Below, piece after piece: positions 8,701 to 17,370 of a stretch of DNA of 40,003 nt. The position numbers were made by a program, and so were the translations under genes. The notes under the pieces are model-generated. The model was not told where the DNA came from. It did not search any database and saw nothing but the letters and a program-made list of their open reading frames with translations. Source of the stretch: an uncultured Eubacteriales bacterium (GTDB lineage Bacteria > Bacillota > Clostridia > Oscillospirales > Ruminococcaceae); contig ONMZ01000029.1 in NCBI GenBank assembly GCA_900319075.1, positions 1 through 40,003 of the forward strand, read 5' to 3'. The stretch's first letter is position 1; each line of letters starts with the position of its first letter.

Positions 8701-11700
8701 TGGCGGTGTTCTTGGCTATTCATGGCTGAATGTTAATCCGACATTTCACAATGTCCAAGTCAGCGGCAGTTCAGTAACGCTTACTGAAACAGCAAGCAGT
8801 AAGGGTGATCTTGCTGGTCTGGTTTATCAGGGAACCGGACACTGGATTATTGAAACTTCAAGTGCTGATGTCGAAGTTCCTGATATTGATGAAGAGACAG
8901 GAGAGCAAAAGAAGGACGAAGAAACTGGAGAACCTTTAACCACTACTGTTACTGAATATTATGATGGAATAAAGATCAATAGTATTGCTGTTTCATCAAC
9001 AAATGCTAAGTCATTCGGAATGATAATCAACAAGGGCATGGCAGATAATTCAGCAATTTTTCTTGATGTTCGTGCAGATGATACCACTAACAGTAAAAAA
9101 AGTTATTTGATATCATCAGCAACACTGACTGGTCTCGGAAGTTGTATTTTCGACGAATTGGTTGCTTATAGTGCTACGGATGGAAAGGTGCTTGAAAATG
9201 GTCAAGGTATTGTTTCCATTCATACAGGATTAACCACCGATGGAACAACCTCAAGCAAGACCTATCAGGCTCAAACAAGCAGAGGTGCTGTTCCTAACAA
9301 CAAGACAAGATACTATTATGATCTTGACACAATAAGAGAAGCCTCAGGTGATAAAGACCTGCTTATGAGATGGGCTTTGAATCTTTATGCTCATAAGAGC
9401 CTGAGCGATTATTTTACAACTTCATGGGTAACTGATACCACCAATAATGTTTCAACTATCCCTTATGGTATTTATGACATGGAGAATTACAGTTGGTACC
9501 CAATCAACATCAGCGGAACTGTTACAGTTAATGGCGAATTCAAATTCTATAACGATGAATTTGAAAAGAGTGAAGCTGCAAAGGGCGGAACATATCCATA
9601 TACTCGCACTTCTCTTTATGACAGTACAGCTGATAAAGCGACACAGCACCACCTTATGCATTGTGGCTTGTTTTATAATGTTTCAGGAGGAGTAACCGTT
9701 GGCTCATCAGACATTACTCTACAGGGAAATGTAGGTAGATTCGGCAAAAAAACAGAATCAAGTGACAGCAAAGTATCAGGTGCATTGATTTGTGGTACAA
9801 TTAAAGGTAGTTCAACTTCAAGCATCGCTACGCTCTCAACAAGCGGTAATATCTTTCTTGACGGAATCTATGTTCATGACCATAACAGCAATAGCTATGC
9901 TCCTTTGCTTATTAATAAAATTGGAGAGTTTTCAACAGTTGTTGTAAAGAACGTTAAGGCAAAAACTTCATCCTCTTATGAGGCGAATACTAAGGCTGCA
10001 AGCAGCTTGATTGGTGATGTTGGTTCTTCGGGAGCAACCAATATCAATCTTACTTTTGCAGATATTCAAATCGATGGTAGAAAAACGAGCGGTGCATATA
10101 GTCTTGACAGTGTTTATAATACCAAGAGTTCGCTGTTTTACAGGGCAACACTGCTTAATACATTTAGGTACTCTTCAGGTTCAGCAACGTATGATTTCAA
10201 CATTGGCGATGACTGGAAGACTAGCGGAGATACATATACCAGAACCGGTGCAAAGGGTGTTACCTATGGTAGCGAAATTGATGATGCCAATTCTCAGCAC
10301 CTCGGCAAGGAGTACTGGTATAAGGACACTAATGGAGGAATATATACAAATTACAATACTCCCGGAGCTTCCGGCACAGGTGCACCGTCCCCAGCTATAA
10401 GCTTTGCGGGCTTTCTTCCCTATGTCTATGATAAGTGTACAGCATCTGACATCGATACTGCAACAGACAAAAAATACCAGATAAAAGTTAACTGGGCTGA
10501 AACAAAAATGACAGGCTGCGGAACATACAATGATCCGTATATTATTACTAAGAGTGAGGATCTTCAGAATATATCAAACATTTTAAACGGAACTCATAGT
10601 ACAAGTGTAACAGTAACTTTGCCTAACCTGAACAGCGGAAACACTACTTGGAATGGAACGCAGTTAAAACAGAAGAAATGGGATAACTACGGTGATGCTG
10701 TATATACTTATAACGGAAGCAGCAATTATTACTGTAGAGGTACGAGTGGATATACCACGAAAGAAGTTCAGAATTATCTTGCAGGTGCGTATTATAAAAT
10801 TGAAAAGAATGCGCAGATCACCTTACCATCCGACTATAAAGGTTTAGGCCAAACAGATACTGAAGAAGCTATTTTCCGTGGTGTTATTGTCGGTAATGGT
10901 GAAACTATAACACTTACTGGGGATAGTCCGCTTATTTACCAAAGTAACGGATGTGTTGTTAAAGGGCTTAATATAGTTGTAAGTAATTCTGAGATTACTA
11001 TTGATCAAAGCTCACCTACGGCTTTTAAATATGGTACTTCTTCTGGCAAAGCCTATGGCGCTGTTATAGGTAAAATATTGGGTGGAGATAACATCATTGA
11101 TGATGTTACTGTATCCTTCGGAAACAGCAAGATAAAGCTTAAAAACAACGCTGCTCAGTCCATTCCAGTAGGTGGTTACGTTGGCGTAGTTGTTAAGGGT
11201 TCGCTCATATTCAGAGGTATGGAAGGATACCGTAAAAGCGAATCGCTTTGGAACAGTATCTCGGGTCTCGGTGCGACTACAGTTAAAGATAACAGCGGCA
11301 ATACCGATCTGCTTTATACAGATGCAGTCAATAAGACACCGAATATGAAGTGGCTTTATGTTAATCCGATCGTCGGCAGAGTTATCAATGCAGCTGTATT
11401 CACGGAAGGCGATGCTTACCGTCCGTTTGAAAACGGTACCCGTGAGGGCGTTTCTGCGGTGGATACTCAATATGAAAAGTATAGCCAGCCTGTAACAATG
11501 CAAAATGGCACAAAGAATTATTCTATTGCGGATATCACAGATAAGCTGGATATGTTCGTGCTGAATGACATTCCGGAAAGAACATCCGATTGGACATCAA
11601 CACAAAATGATCAAAAGGATTTCAGACATTACCTCAAAATTGACATCAGTATTCCAAATGCCCAGTCATTGTATGTTATGTCACTTGTAACACAAGCCGG

Positions 11701-14700
11701 ACTTGGAGGATCAAACTATCTAGAGAGATCAAACAGAAAAACGAATCATAATGATTCAAATTACTATCCGTCAACATATAATAAGCCGATAGGTGGATTC
11801 TTGAATACTGGTTCTTGGGGAATAGCTCCGTATTATTCATATCGATCTACGCATGTCGGACAGTATACTTATGTGGGCAATTGCGGAGGAAGCAGTGTTC
11901 CCGAACCGACAGGAAGCGAAGCTTGGTATAGTGATTACAGCAACGCCAAAACCGATAATGCTCAGTTTAATCGTAGCGGAGGAACAACAGAGCACTCATG
12001 GCAGCATGGTTTGGAGACTATTCCGTATTTAATCGGAAAATACACTCCTAAGATTAATAGTGATACAACAGGTCATACAGCCAATGCATATGATTCTGAC
12101 TATTATACCAATATAAATGGTAAAGAATTGGGGTATATAGCGTTTTGTCTGACTCATCAGTATTCTTATCTGAATCTTAAATTTTCTGCCGACAACAGCA
12201 TATACTTTATGCCAGATGGCTTCCGTGGTCTCGGTTGCTTGGGTTATAACAATTTTATAGGCGGCGGCGGAACCGGATGGACAGAGACTTATCAGGATAT
12301 GATAGTTCATCTGTTCGGTATAGAAGGAAACGGTAATACTGTTAATCTGAATATGAGCCTTTATAATTATTATAAAATCAATAATAGTTATGATGCCTAT
12401 GCTGTTAACAATGCTTGTCCGGGATTTGGATTTATTGATGCTATGATGCAGAATAAAACCTGTGCGGTCGGGACTGCTGTAAACGGCAGATATGACAATA
12501 TTGATGTTACTGACAATGATTATAAAATCAGTAATCTTACTCTTACAGGCTCGGTAAAGTCTGTGGTTATTGATGCATCTTCAGGAAACAATTATCCTAT
12601 GAACAACGATTTAAACAACAACTATTTCGTTGCTGTTGGTGGTTTGGTCGGTAATGTTGTTTATCGTGCAAACAATTCTGACATATTTAAAGTTGCTATA
12701 TCTGACATCAATCTTTCGAATCTGAAAGTAAACGGTGTCAGAAACACCGGCGGACTGATGGGATATAACCAGTCGGAAAACAATGCCGATTCCAAGACTA
12801 CTATCACGAATATCACCACATCTGACCTTGAAGTTTCCTCGGGTATTTACACCGGAGGTCTTATTGGTTGTTCAACTCAGACAGCTCTTGATATCAGCAA
12901 TGTTACCATAGCCGAGCCTAACATCAAAACCTATCTGAATTTTGCAACTACGGCTGATTTGACAACGAATGCCACGGGCGGTATTATCGGTTATGCAGAG
13001 ACCAACACCAATAACGGCGCTGTGTATCTGCATGATATAACCATAGGTGCAGAATCCCCTACAAGTAGCTATTCGGCTTATATAGGTTATAATGAGCCGG
13101 GAACGTATCCGACTTCCGCCACGGATAGCAATAAGAAGTATTATGAAACCGTTCGAGTCGGCGGATTGATCGGTCAGGTTGCAACAGATTCTTCGACCAT
13201 GTATAATGCAGGGACAATTGATTATAATACACAGATAACGAATTGTCAGATTATCAATGTTGATCTGTATGGCCACAGAGTCGGAGGAGTGATAGGATCC
13301 TGTGAATCTGATAATAGTGCAATAGGAGTATCTGATACTATAGTAAAGAACACTCAAGATCATACAATTTATGGTCACAAGCTTGCTAATGATTATAGAG
13401 GAGCAGGTGGAATTATTGGTTATTTGCCAAATAGCAAAAAGTTTGTTGTAAACAACTGCCTTGTTAAGGGCTATAATATTACCAACCTCAGACGTGCAGG
13501 TGGTATTGTTGGTTATAATGCACAACCAATCACAATCAACAATACCGAGGTAAATGCTTTAGCACTCACGTCAAATACGGCAGTTGGAGGTCTGGTTGGC
13601 TATTTGAACAATTCTTTGAACGGCTATAATATACGCACTGATGATCTTAAGTTTACGCCATTTTCCAGCGATGTAAGCTATATCACTGGAAATACGACAA
13701 AAGGAAATGTAAGAGGACATATCGTTGGTACAAACAATTCAAAAACAATCAAAATTGCAGGGTTCTCTCGTAATAACTTGAGTTCAAGCTATGATTGCGG
13801 AGCTAATCGTATGGTGGGCAATTATAAAGATGATACCGATACGACTGTAGCTAGATACGGTTCCGGTGGCTATGTTATCTTTGCAGATTATGAAGGAAAG
13901 AGCCAGAGTAGTGACAAGAGCATTGTGGCTTCAGATGTGAACAGCACGGCTAACGTAGCTGTGAATACATATTCAATTGAGTCAGCTTCTGCTCAGGATA
14001 ACAATTTCCCATATGTAACCACAAGCCCGAAGAGAAATATAGCAACCGGTCAGTTCCTTACAGGAGATGCAATAGGCAAACTGACCTATCAAGGATCTGT
14101 ATTTAGGGAAATCGTTGATGACAGCTATTATAGCGAGAGCCCTGTTTTGGGTGCATATAAGAACATTCCGGCTAAAAATATATTATCTGATCAGCTCAGC
14201 CTTATTCAAAGCAAATTCTCAACATCAAGTTCAGAGTTTACGCTTGTGGAATCGAGCAATATGAACTTCCCACTACTTGTTGTGGATGATAATGATTCTA
14301 AAACGGTCACAGATATGATCAATAATTATATCGGTGTTCTGACTAATACCAAGAGTTACAATTTTGCTCTGGATGTAAGCGGAGTATATAAAGTGTCGTT
14401 GTTTAGATGTACATATAACGTTCGAACATCGAAGTTTGATGTTGACACATCAGCACCAAACACAGCTTGCCTAAAGAAATTCGATTATGGAAACGAAAAG
14501 AGATTCCGTATGACACCAAGTGATGTTGACAACGGTAACCTTACCTCTGCTCAGTTCTCACTGATAGATGTTCAGTTCTTTGATCCATCAGATACTGAAA
14601 AAGTGGCATACCATCTGTACGTTCCGGTATATGTAAAGAAATTGTTGGAGTTCAAGTTCGATTCAGCACTTCTTTCAAACACGGAATATTATCCATCAGC

Positions 14701-16684
14701 TTATGAAGGTCTGTCGGGCAATACGGTATTTGAAAACCTTGGAACACCTGTTACAATGAGATTTGAGTACGATTATAAAAGAGATGCAACAGAATGGGGA
14801 AATGCCATTAATAATGGCGAAGATGTGTACCATAACATCAACAAAGTAATTGATGTTACTAAACATCATACGCAGACAAATGTTTGGCCATCCGGCACCA
14901 AAATGGTTCTTGTAGATGCTAATAACAAAGATAAGTACTATTATCTGAATACAGCTCCTACAGGCAGTCAAATCGATCTTCATAGTTTCCAAAATTCTGG
15001 CGTAAGCTTTACTCCTGTGCCGTTGCAGGACCTGATGACGATGACCATTGCTCAGAGTAATTCTGGTACGTTGACGACCACTACTGAAGAAAATGCGACG
15101 GTTAAGTATGGCAACAATTATTACAGACCTATGACAGATGAGGAAAAAGCTGAAACGGATACGACAAGTCCAAACTACGTTGCTCCTTCAAATAGGTATA
15201 CGGCTAGTGTTTCAAAAGTGAATCCCGAGAGCTATTACCTGACTATATTCACGCCGAAGAATGAGGCTGATACAACAATTTATCACTATGAGTTGTCGAC
15301 TGTAAGTAAGCTTCCGAAGGTTGATGAAAATGATAAGGGTTGGAGACCTAATCAGGTCGATAAGGACTACAATGCGACGGTTGGTTTGTATACAGGAAAT
15401 CTGTATTCAATAAGTATTGCTATGAACGTAGCTTCAAAAGAAGGCCGTTTAGATATGGACAGCAATAATAACTACCTCGATGTTACAATGACATCTACGA
15501 TCACGCTCAACGGAAGCACTGAGGTAAAGCGTGGAGTTGCAAGCAATATGCTCAGCAATGCGGATAGTTCTTCGATCCATCAGGTATTCCTTGCAACATA
15601 TGATATGAAACCAGCAACCGGTTCGTCAATAGTTGGTGTTCAGCTTAAAGCTAAGCCTAATGTAAGTGTTTCTTCATATCAAATGTATGGAGGATCTTCT
15701 GCCCAGGGAACAGGTAAGGACATCAGGGATGGTTATGAGATTACTGAAAACTATATCGAGCTGAAAAACAATGAGGATCTCATTGATGATATCAGCTTGG
15801 AAACGAATGGATTTGCAGTAACAATGGCAACCGCATTCAGGCTGAGCTATCCTCTTGCGGATGATCTGTCGATACAATTCCCACTCAACGAGAATCCAGA
15901 GACATCGACAGGTAACATAGGTACCAGGGTGATCGGTTATTCTAACATTTCTTCATCTGCTGAAAGTGCACCATACAGCTCAACGTCTAAAAAGGATGAT
16001 AGTCAAACAAGGCGTTACTATGTAACCGCACAGACAAAAGCAACTCTTGAGTACAACGTTGTTGAGTCATCCGGAAATATAGCAGGACCTTTCAGTGATC
16101 TTGGAATCAATGCGCAGGAAATGGATGTAGATGATCAGGGAAATGAAAAGATCAAAACGAAATCACTGATCCATACTCAAGCAAAATATGATACATCCAA
16201 ACTTAAAGAACGCGGCGATTATATCGAAATGACGTTGAAGATTTCGAAGAAGAGTGATTACGATACTGCTCTTAAGCTCAGCGATTATGTTGAGAATATA
16301 AAGATCACGGGCCTTAACGGAACACCGCTGTTCAATCAGGCTACCGATCCTGATGGAACTGTAAAGTACGATTCCGAAAACAAGGTAGTAATCAAGGTGA
16401 CAAGAGAGGATAATGCGTATAAGATCAGGGTACGTAAAGATCAGATCCAGACGATCGGTAACGCATCAGATGGAGTTTACTATGTACCTATAGAATTTGA
16501 AGCATTTACGGGAGATGCTAAGTTCAATTCTCAGAGTCGTAGCTATTCTAATTATAGGATGACCCTTGAAATGAAGATGTATCAGACAGATGATGCTGTT
16601 GAGAATCAGTATCTTATTCCAACAAAAGCAACTGATTACGTTGTTTATACAAATGCAAAGGTATTCCCGGATGTAGTACATTGA
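5759..16684 (+). CDS. giant secreted GLUG-repeat beta-solenoid surface protein (3641 aa)
   Basis: A 10.9-kb uninterrupted frame. The N-terminus is a signal peptide: basic MNKNLKRFLTSKVSKR, then VSGLTALVLVFGTLPLN. Repeats of the GLUG type (xGGLxGxxxxG, about 30-45 residues apart, e.g. VGGLVGQMRPGS, TGGLIGCSTQT, AGGIIGYLP) form four blocks near residues 220-560, 785-990, 1765-1815 and 2290-2620. Family knowledge: GLUG repeats build beta-helices in adhesins and secreted surface proteins. A GCGTYNDPYIITKSEDLQ segment near 1586 is the usual lead-in of such domains. Residues from about 2700 to the end are beta-rich without GLUG and end in YTNAKVFPDVVH. I see no LPXTG motif, dockerin or SLH domain, so the way it is held on the cell is unclear. 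Likely an adhesin or matrix fibre. ATG 5759 has AGGGAG 10 nt upstream; ATG 5753 is an alternative. It is last in its operon. Confidence 0.85.
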   Translation: MNKNLKRFLTSKVSKRIVSGLTALVLVFGTLPLNIIYDELSNLDFTSISVGADEEHTDEDDPVFVHEGATNTVKIAPNQLVAYSKNAVRYHKYHQYDDLVITAKSGTSSKVFIEGFKGLGTEGKPFSGSISIDSNNSIVLNLDAPLFNYVKDSVTLSNNGNAFEISREYTQNEIDSKEENHIDKTPLLATYVVHDDENPSATWTVGITQPSAGDNPYLGDFGGFIGTMQEGSELIIDVTMDKTAEDTTARNVYGYNRDLGLLCGTMESDSKLTAKLTSNRGVSDIVVDNKSASGHVGGLVGQMRPGSVLDYTGSNVQASSEDIKTSATESYAGGVVGYNDGGTVKMTLPSGTTSYPVTQHIEGTGGAGGVYGYYAPGAIDGDDADINELNSKFDTSKFSINCQVNGEGFDGGVFGVLDCTHNYSFTGTNTITSAHNSGSVDGYGGLIGRYNNEDLSNSLTIGGVTAVSSKTTASYYGGAIAAVSSSDELDGGSCYVKFDGFTASASGADAMTFGGLAAKADNAFIDANNVTIGVSGEHKFQGGAIVGSLESGVLRLTGYTDITNAVANAASYEAGQIVGYRNNALIFAYSGSGSDIWKLKRPNTSIQVDDIGSWGEVVRFNAKDTSNDGETQYGFGSDTEVVTVYENEHYASVSGLPETQYDDETSDSYIPVSSSSDFAKVALNMQLYDSQSDGVLQFASGEDPSSSNIKLGADLVLSGLGISSFTRDNAKTDSTEAEKCVYYGTFDGAGHKVTLAIGEPYGYHGNTAISDHSVEGSGKIYRHRYNGLFGITDSSNEYTAQNVTFKGNIDVNAKTVMYVGALAGQATGTFKIDSVNMVDTVSENAHETTFTVDGDTEAYVGGLLGKAASGIETLEVNNCNVKCNINSSNSKDGSCFGGIIGWISKTSQSSDWNFDTITISGTISRSGNHEINKLGGLVAHISEYTSGKNDREIALTNIHVNGLSISVAGAGSTESGKNSSVGGVLGYSWLNVNPTFHNVQVSGSSVTLTETASSKGDLAGLVYQGTGHWIIETSSADVEVPDIDEETGEQKKDEETGEPLTTTVTEYYDGIKINSIAVSSTNAKSFGMIINKGMADNSAIFLDVRADDTTNSKKSYLISSATLTGLGSCIFDELVAYSATDGKVLENGQGIVSIHTGLTTDGTTSSKTYQAQTSRGAVPNNKTRYYYDLDTIREASGDKDLLMRWALNLYAHKSLSDYFTTSWVTDTTNNVSTIPYGIYDMENYSWYPINISGTVTVNGEFKFYNDEFEKSEAAKGGTYPYTRTSLYDSTADKATQHHLMHCGLFYNVSGGVTVGSSDITLQGNVGRFGKKTESSDSKVSGALICGTIKGSSTSSIATLSTSGNIFLDGIYVHDHNSNSYAPLLINKIGEFSTVVVKNVKAKTSSSYEANTKAASSLIGDVGSSGATNINLTFADIQIDGRKTSGAYSLDSVYNTKSSLFYRATLLNTFRYSSGSATYDFNIGDDWKTSGDTYTRTGAKGVTYGSEIDDANSQHLGKEYWYKDTNGGIYTNYNTPGASGTGAPSPAISFAGFLPYVYDKCTASDIDTATDKKYQIKVNWAETKMTGCGTYNDPYIITKSEDLQNISNILNGTHSTSVTVTLPNLNSGNTTWNGTQLKQKKWDNYGDAVYTYNGSSNYYCRGTSGYTTKEVQNYLAGAYYKIEKNAQITLPSDYKGLGQTDTEEAIFRGVIVGNGETITLTGDSPLIYQSNGCVVKGLNIVVSNSEITIDQSSPTAFKYGTSSGKAYGAVIGKILGGDNIIDDVTVSFGNSKIKLKNNAAQSIPVGGYVGVVVKGSLIFRGMEGYRKSESLWNSISGLGATTVKDNSGNTDLLYTDAVNKTPNMKWLYVNPIVGRVINAAVFTEGDAYRPFENGTREGVSAVDTQYEKYSQPVTMQNGTKNYSIADITDKLDMFVLNDIPERTSDWTSTQNDQKDFRHYLKIDISIPNAQSLYVMSLVTQAGLGGSNYLERSNRKTNHNDSNYYPSTYNKPIGGFLNTGSWGIAPYYSYRSTHVGQYTYVGNCGGSSVPEPTGSEAWYSDYSNAKTDNAQFNRSGGTTEHSWQHGLETIPYLIGKYTPKINSDTTGHTANAYDSDYYTNINGKELGYIAFCLTHQYSYLNLKFSADNSIYFMPDGFRGLGCLGYNNFIGGGGTGWTETYQDMIVHLFGIEGNGNTVNLNMSLYNYYKINNSYDAYAVNNACPGFGFIDAMMQNKTCAVGTAVNGRYDNIDVTDNDYKISNLTLTGSVKSVVIDASSGNNYPMNNDLNNNYFVAVGGLVGNVVYRANNSDIFKVAISDINLSNLKVNGVRNTGGLMGYNQSENNADSKTTITNITTSDLEVSSGIYTGGLIGCSTQTALDISNVTIAEPNIKTYLNFATTADLTTNATGGIIGYAETNTNNGAVYLHDITIGAESPTSSYSAYIGYNEPGTYPTSATDSNKKYYETVRVGGLIGQVATDSSTMYNAGTIDYNTQITNCQIINVDLYGHRVGGVIGSCESDNSAIGVSDTIVKNTQDHTIYGHKLANDYRGAGGIIGYLPNSKKFVVNNCLVKGYNITNLRRAGGIVGYNAQPITINNTEVNALALTSNTAVGGLVGYLNNSLNGYNIRTDDLKFTPFSSDVSYITGNTTKGNVRGHIVGTNNSKTIKIAGFSRNNLSSSYDCGANRMVGNYKDDTDTTVARYGSGGYVIFADYEGKSQSSDKSIVASDVNSTANVAVNTYSIESASAQDNNFPYVTTSPKRNIATGQFLTGDAIGKLTYQGSVFREIVDDSYYSESPVLGAYKNIPAKNILSDQLSLIQSKFSTSSSEFTLVESSNMNFPLLVVDDNDSKTVTDMINNYIGVLTNTKSYNFALDVSGVYKVSLFRCTYNVRTSKFDVDTSAPNTACLKKFDYGNEKRFRMTPSDVDNGNLTSAQFSLIDVQFFDPSDTEKVAYHLYVPVYVKKLLEFKFDSALLSNTEYYPSAYEGLSGNTVFENLGTPVTMRFEYDYKRDATEWGNAINNGEDVYHNINKVIDVTKHHTQTNVWPSGTKMVLVDANNKDKYYYLNTAPTGSQIDLHSFQNSGVSFTPVPLQDLMTMTIAQSNSGTLTTTTEENATVKYGNNYYRPMTDEEKAETDTTSPNYVAPSNRYTASVSKVNPESYYLTIFTPKNEADTTIYHYELSTVSKLPKVDENDKGWRPNQVDKDYNATVGLYTGNLYSISIAMNVASKEGRLDMDSNNNYLDVTMTSTITLNGSTEVKRGVASNMLSNADSSSIHQVFLATYDMKPATGSSIVGVQLKAKPNVSVSSYQMYGGSSAQGTGKDIRDGYEITENYIELKNNEDLIDDISLETNGFAVTMATAFRLSYPLADDLSIQFPLNENPETSTGNIGTRVIGYSNISSSAESAPYSSTSKKDDSQTRRYYVTAQTKATLEYNVVESSGNIAGPFSDLGINAQEMDVDDQGNEKIKTKSLIHTQAKYDTSKLKERGDYIEMTLKISKKSDYDTALKLSDYVENIKITGLNGTPLFNQATDPDGTVKYDSENKVVIKVTREDNAYKIRVRKDQIQTIGNASDGVYYVPIEFEAFTGDAKFNSQSRSYSNYRMTLEMKMYQTDDAVENQYLIPTKATDYVVYTNAKVFPDVVH

Positions 16685-16705
16685 TATTAATAGCTTGTCT
16701 CTTTT

Positions 16706-16740
16706 GAGGCTGCTGCTTTAATGCAGCAGCCTCTTCTTAT
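16706..16740 (+). terminator. terminator of the giant-protein operon
   Basis: Perfect 11-bp stem GAGGCTGCTGC / GCAGCAGCCTC with a 6-nt loop, followed by TTCTTAT, 22 bp after the giant gene's stop. It is the only strong terminator in this unit. Confidence 0.85.
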
Positions 16741-16825
16741 CCTAATAAAAAAACCACCTGCTATGCAGGTGGAATGTATAAACTTTAGTAAGAGCATGAT
16801 CTGTCCTGCACAATAGACAAAAACG

Positions 16826-16881
16826 CCTCCTTGATATACAATGTAATAGGCTACCAACCGTATTACAAAAAATCAAGGAGG
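16826..16881 (+). promoter_or_regulatory. tnpA leader hairpin that masks the ribosome binding site
   Basis: CCTCCTTGAT (16826-16835) is perfectly complementary to ATCAAGGAGG (16872-16881), which contains the Shine-Dalgarno site of tnpA. Inside it TGTAATA (16842-16848) pairs with TATTACA (16861-16867). This matches the known control of IS200 transposase translation by a leader stem-loop. Confidence 0.7.
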
Positions 16882-16890
16882 GATCACCAG

Positions 16891-17370
16891 ATGGATAATA
16901 AATCTAATGATACATATAGTTTATCACATACAAGCTGGAAATGTCAATATCATATAGTGTTTGCACCAAAGTACAGACGAAAAGCTATCTATGGAAAACT
17001 AAAACGAGATATCGGCGCAATACTGAGAGAGTTGTGCGAAAGAAAGCATGTGAGTATAATAGAGGCAAATGCAATGCCCGACCGCATACATATGTTAGTG
17101 GAGATACCGCCAAATCAAAGGATAAGTGACATTATGGGATACCTGAAAGGGAAAAGCACGATGATAATATTTGAAAGATACTCCAACTTGAAATACAAGT
17201 ACGGAAACAGGCACTTTTGGTGCAGAGGGTATTATGTCAGCACAGTTGGCGGAAACAAGAACGGTATAGCAAAGTATATCCGAGACCAGGAAAAAGAGTA
17301 TACGATGTATGATCAGATATCTTTTAAAGAGTACCAGGATCCGTTTATAGATGATCGAACAAAACATTAG
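16891..17370 (+). CDS. tnpA: IS200-type Y1 transposase TnpA, HUH motif altered
   Basis: 159 residues, a normal length for the family. It opens with the usual SLSHTSWKCQYHIVFAPKYRRK, followed by IYGKLKRDIGAILRELC, PPNQRISDIMGYLKGKST, GNRHFWCRGYYVSTVGGN and IAKYIRDQEKEYTMYDQ, all in family order, and ends with the common DPF..D. tail. The catalytic tyrosine region (KYIRDQE) is kept. The metal-binding His-x-His normally read as DHIH is DRIH here (CGC codon), so one of the two metal ligands is missing and strand cleavage should be impaired. The start is the ATG at 16891, 9 nt after AAGGAGG; upstream in-frame codons lie inside the regulatory hairpin. Family role: single-strand transposition through a 5'-phosphotyrosine intermediate. 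This copy is probably inactive. Confidence 0.88.
   Translation: MDNKSNDTYSLSHTSWKCQYHIVFAPKYRRKAIYGKLKRDIGAILRELCERKHVSIIEANAMPDRIHMLVEIPPNQRISDIMGYLKGKSTMIIFERYSNLKYKYGNRHFWCRGYYVSTVGGNKNGIAKYIRDQEKEYTMYDQISFKEYQDPFIDDRTKH

Larger units (their letters stand above)
16745..17370 (+). mobile_element. IS200/IS605-family insertion, right end apparently missing
   Basis: A subterminal hairpin CCACCTGC-TAT-GCAGGTGG (16754-16772), as expected for the left end of an IS200-type element, precedes a Y1 transposase gene. On the right side no matching hairpin is seen. The sequence straight after the tnpA stop already codes for the remnant of a giant surface protein. The exact left boundary is uncertain. 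The element is probably a decayed or deletion-associated copy. Confidence 0.7.

Noticed and set aside
12872-13525. 217-residue minus-strand frame inside the giant gene
   Set aside because: It is antisense to repeat-coding DNA; the Ile/Cys-rich composition reflects the reverse of Asn/Gly/Thr repeats.
6400-13600. CRISPR array or tandem DNA repeats within the giant gene
   Set aside because: The repeats are at protein level (GLUG motifs), with varied spacing and divergent DNA; no regular direct repeats and spacers.
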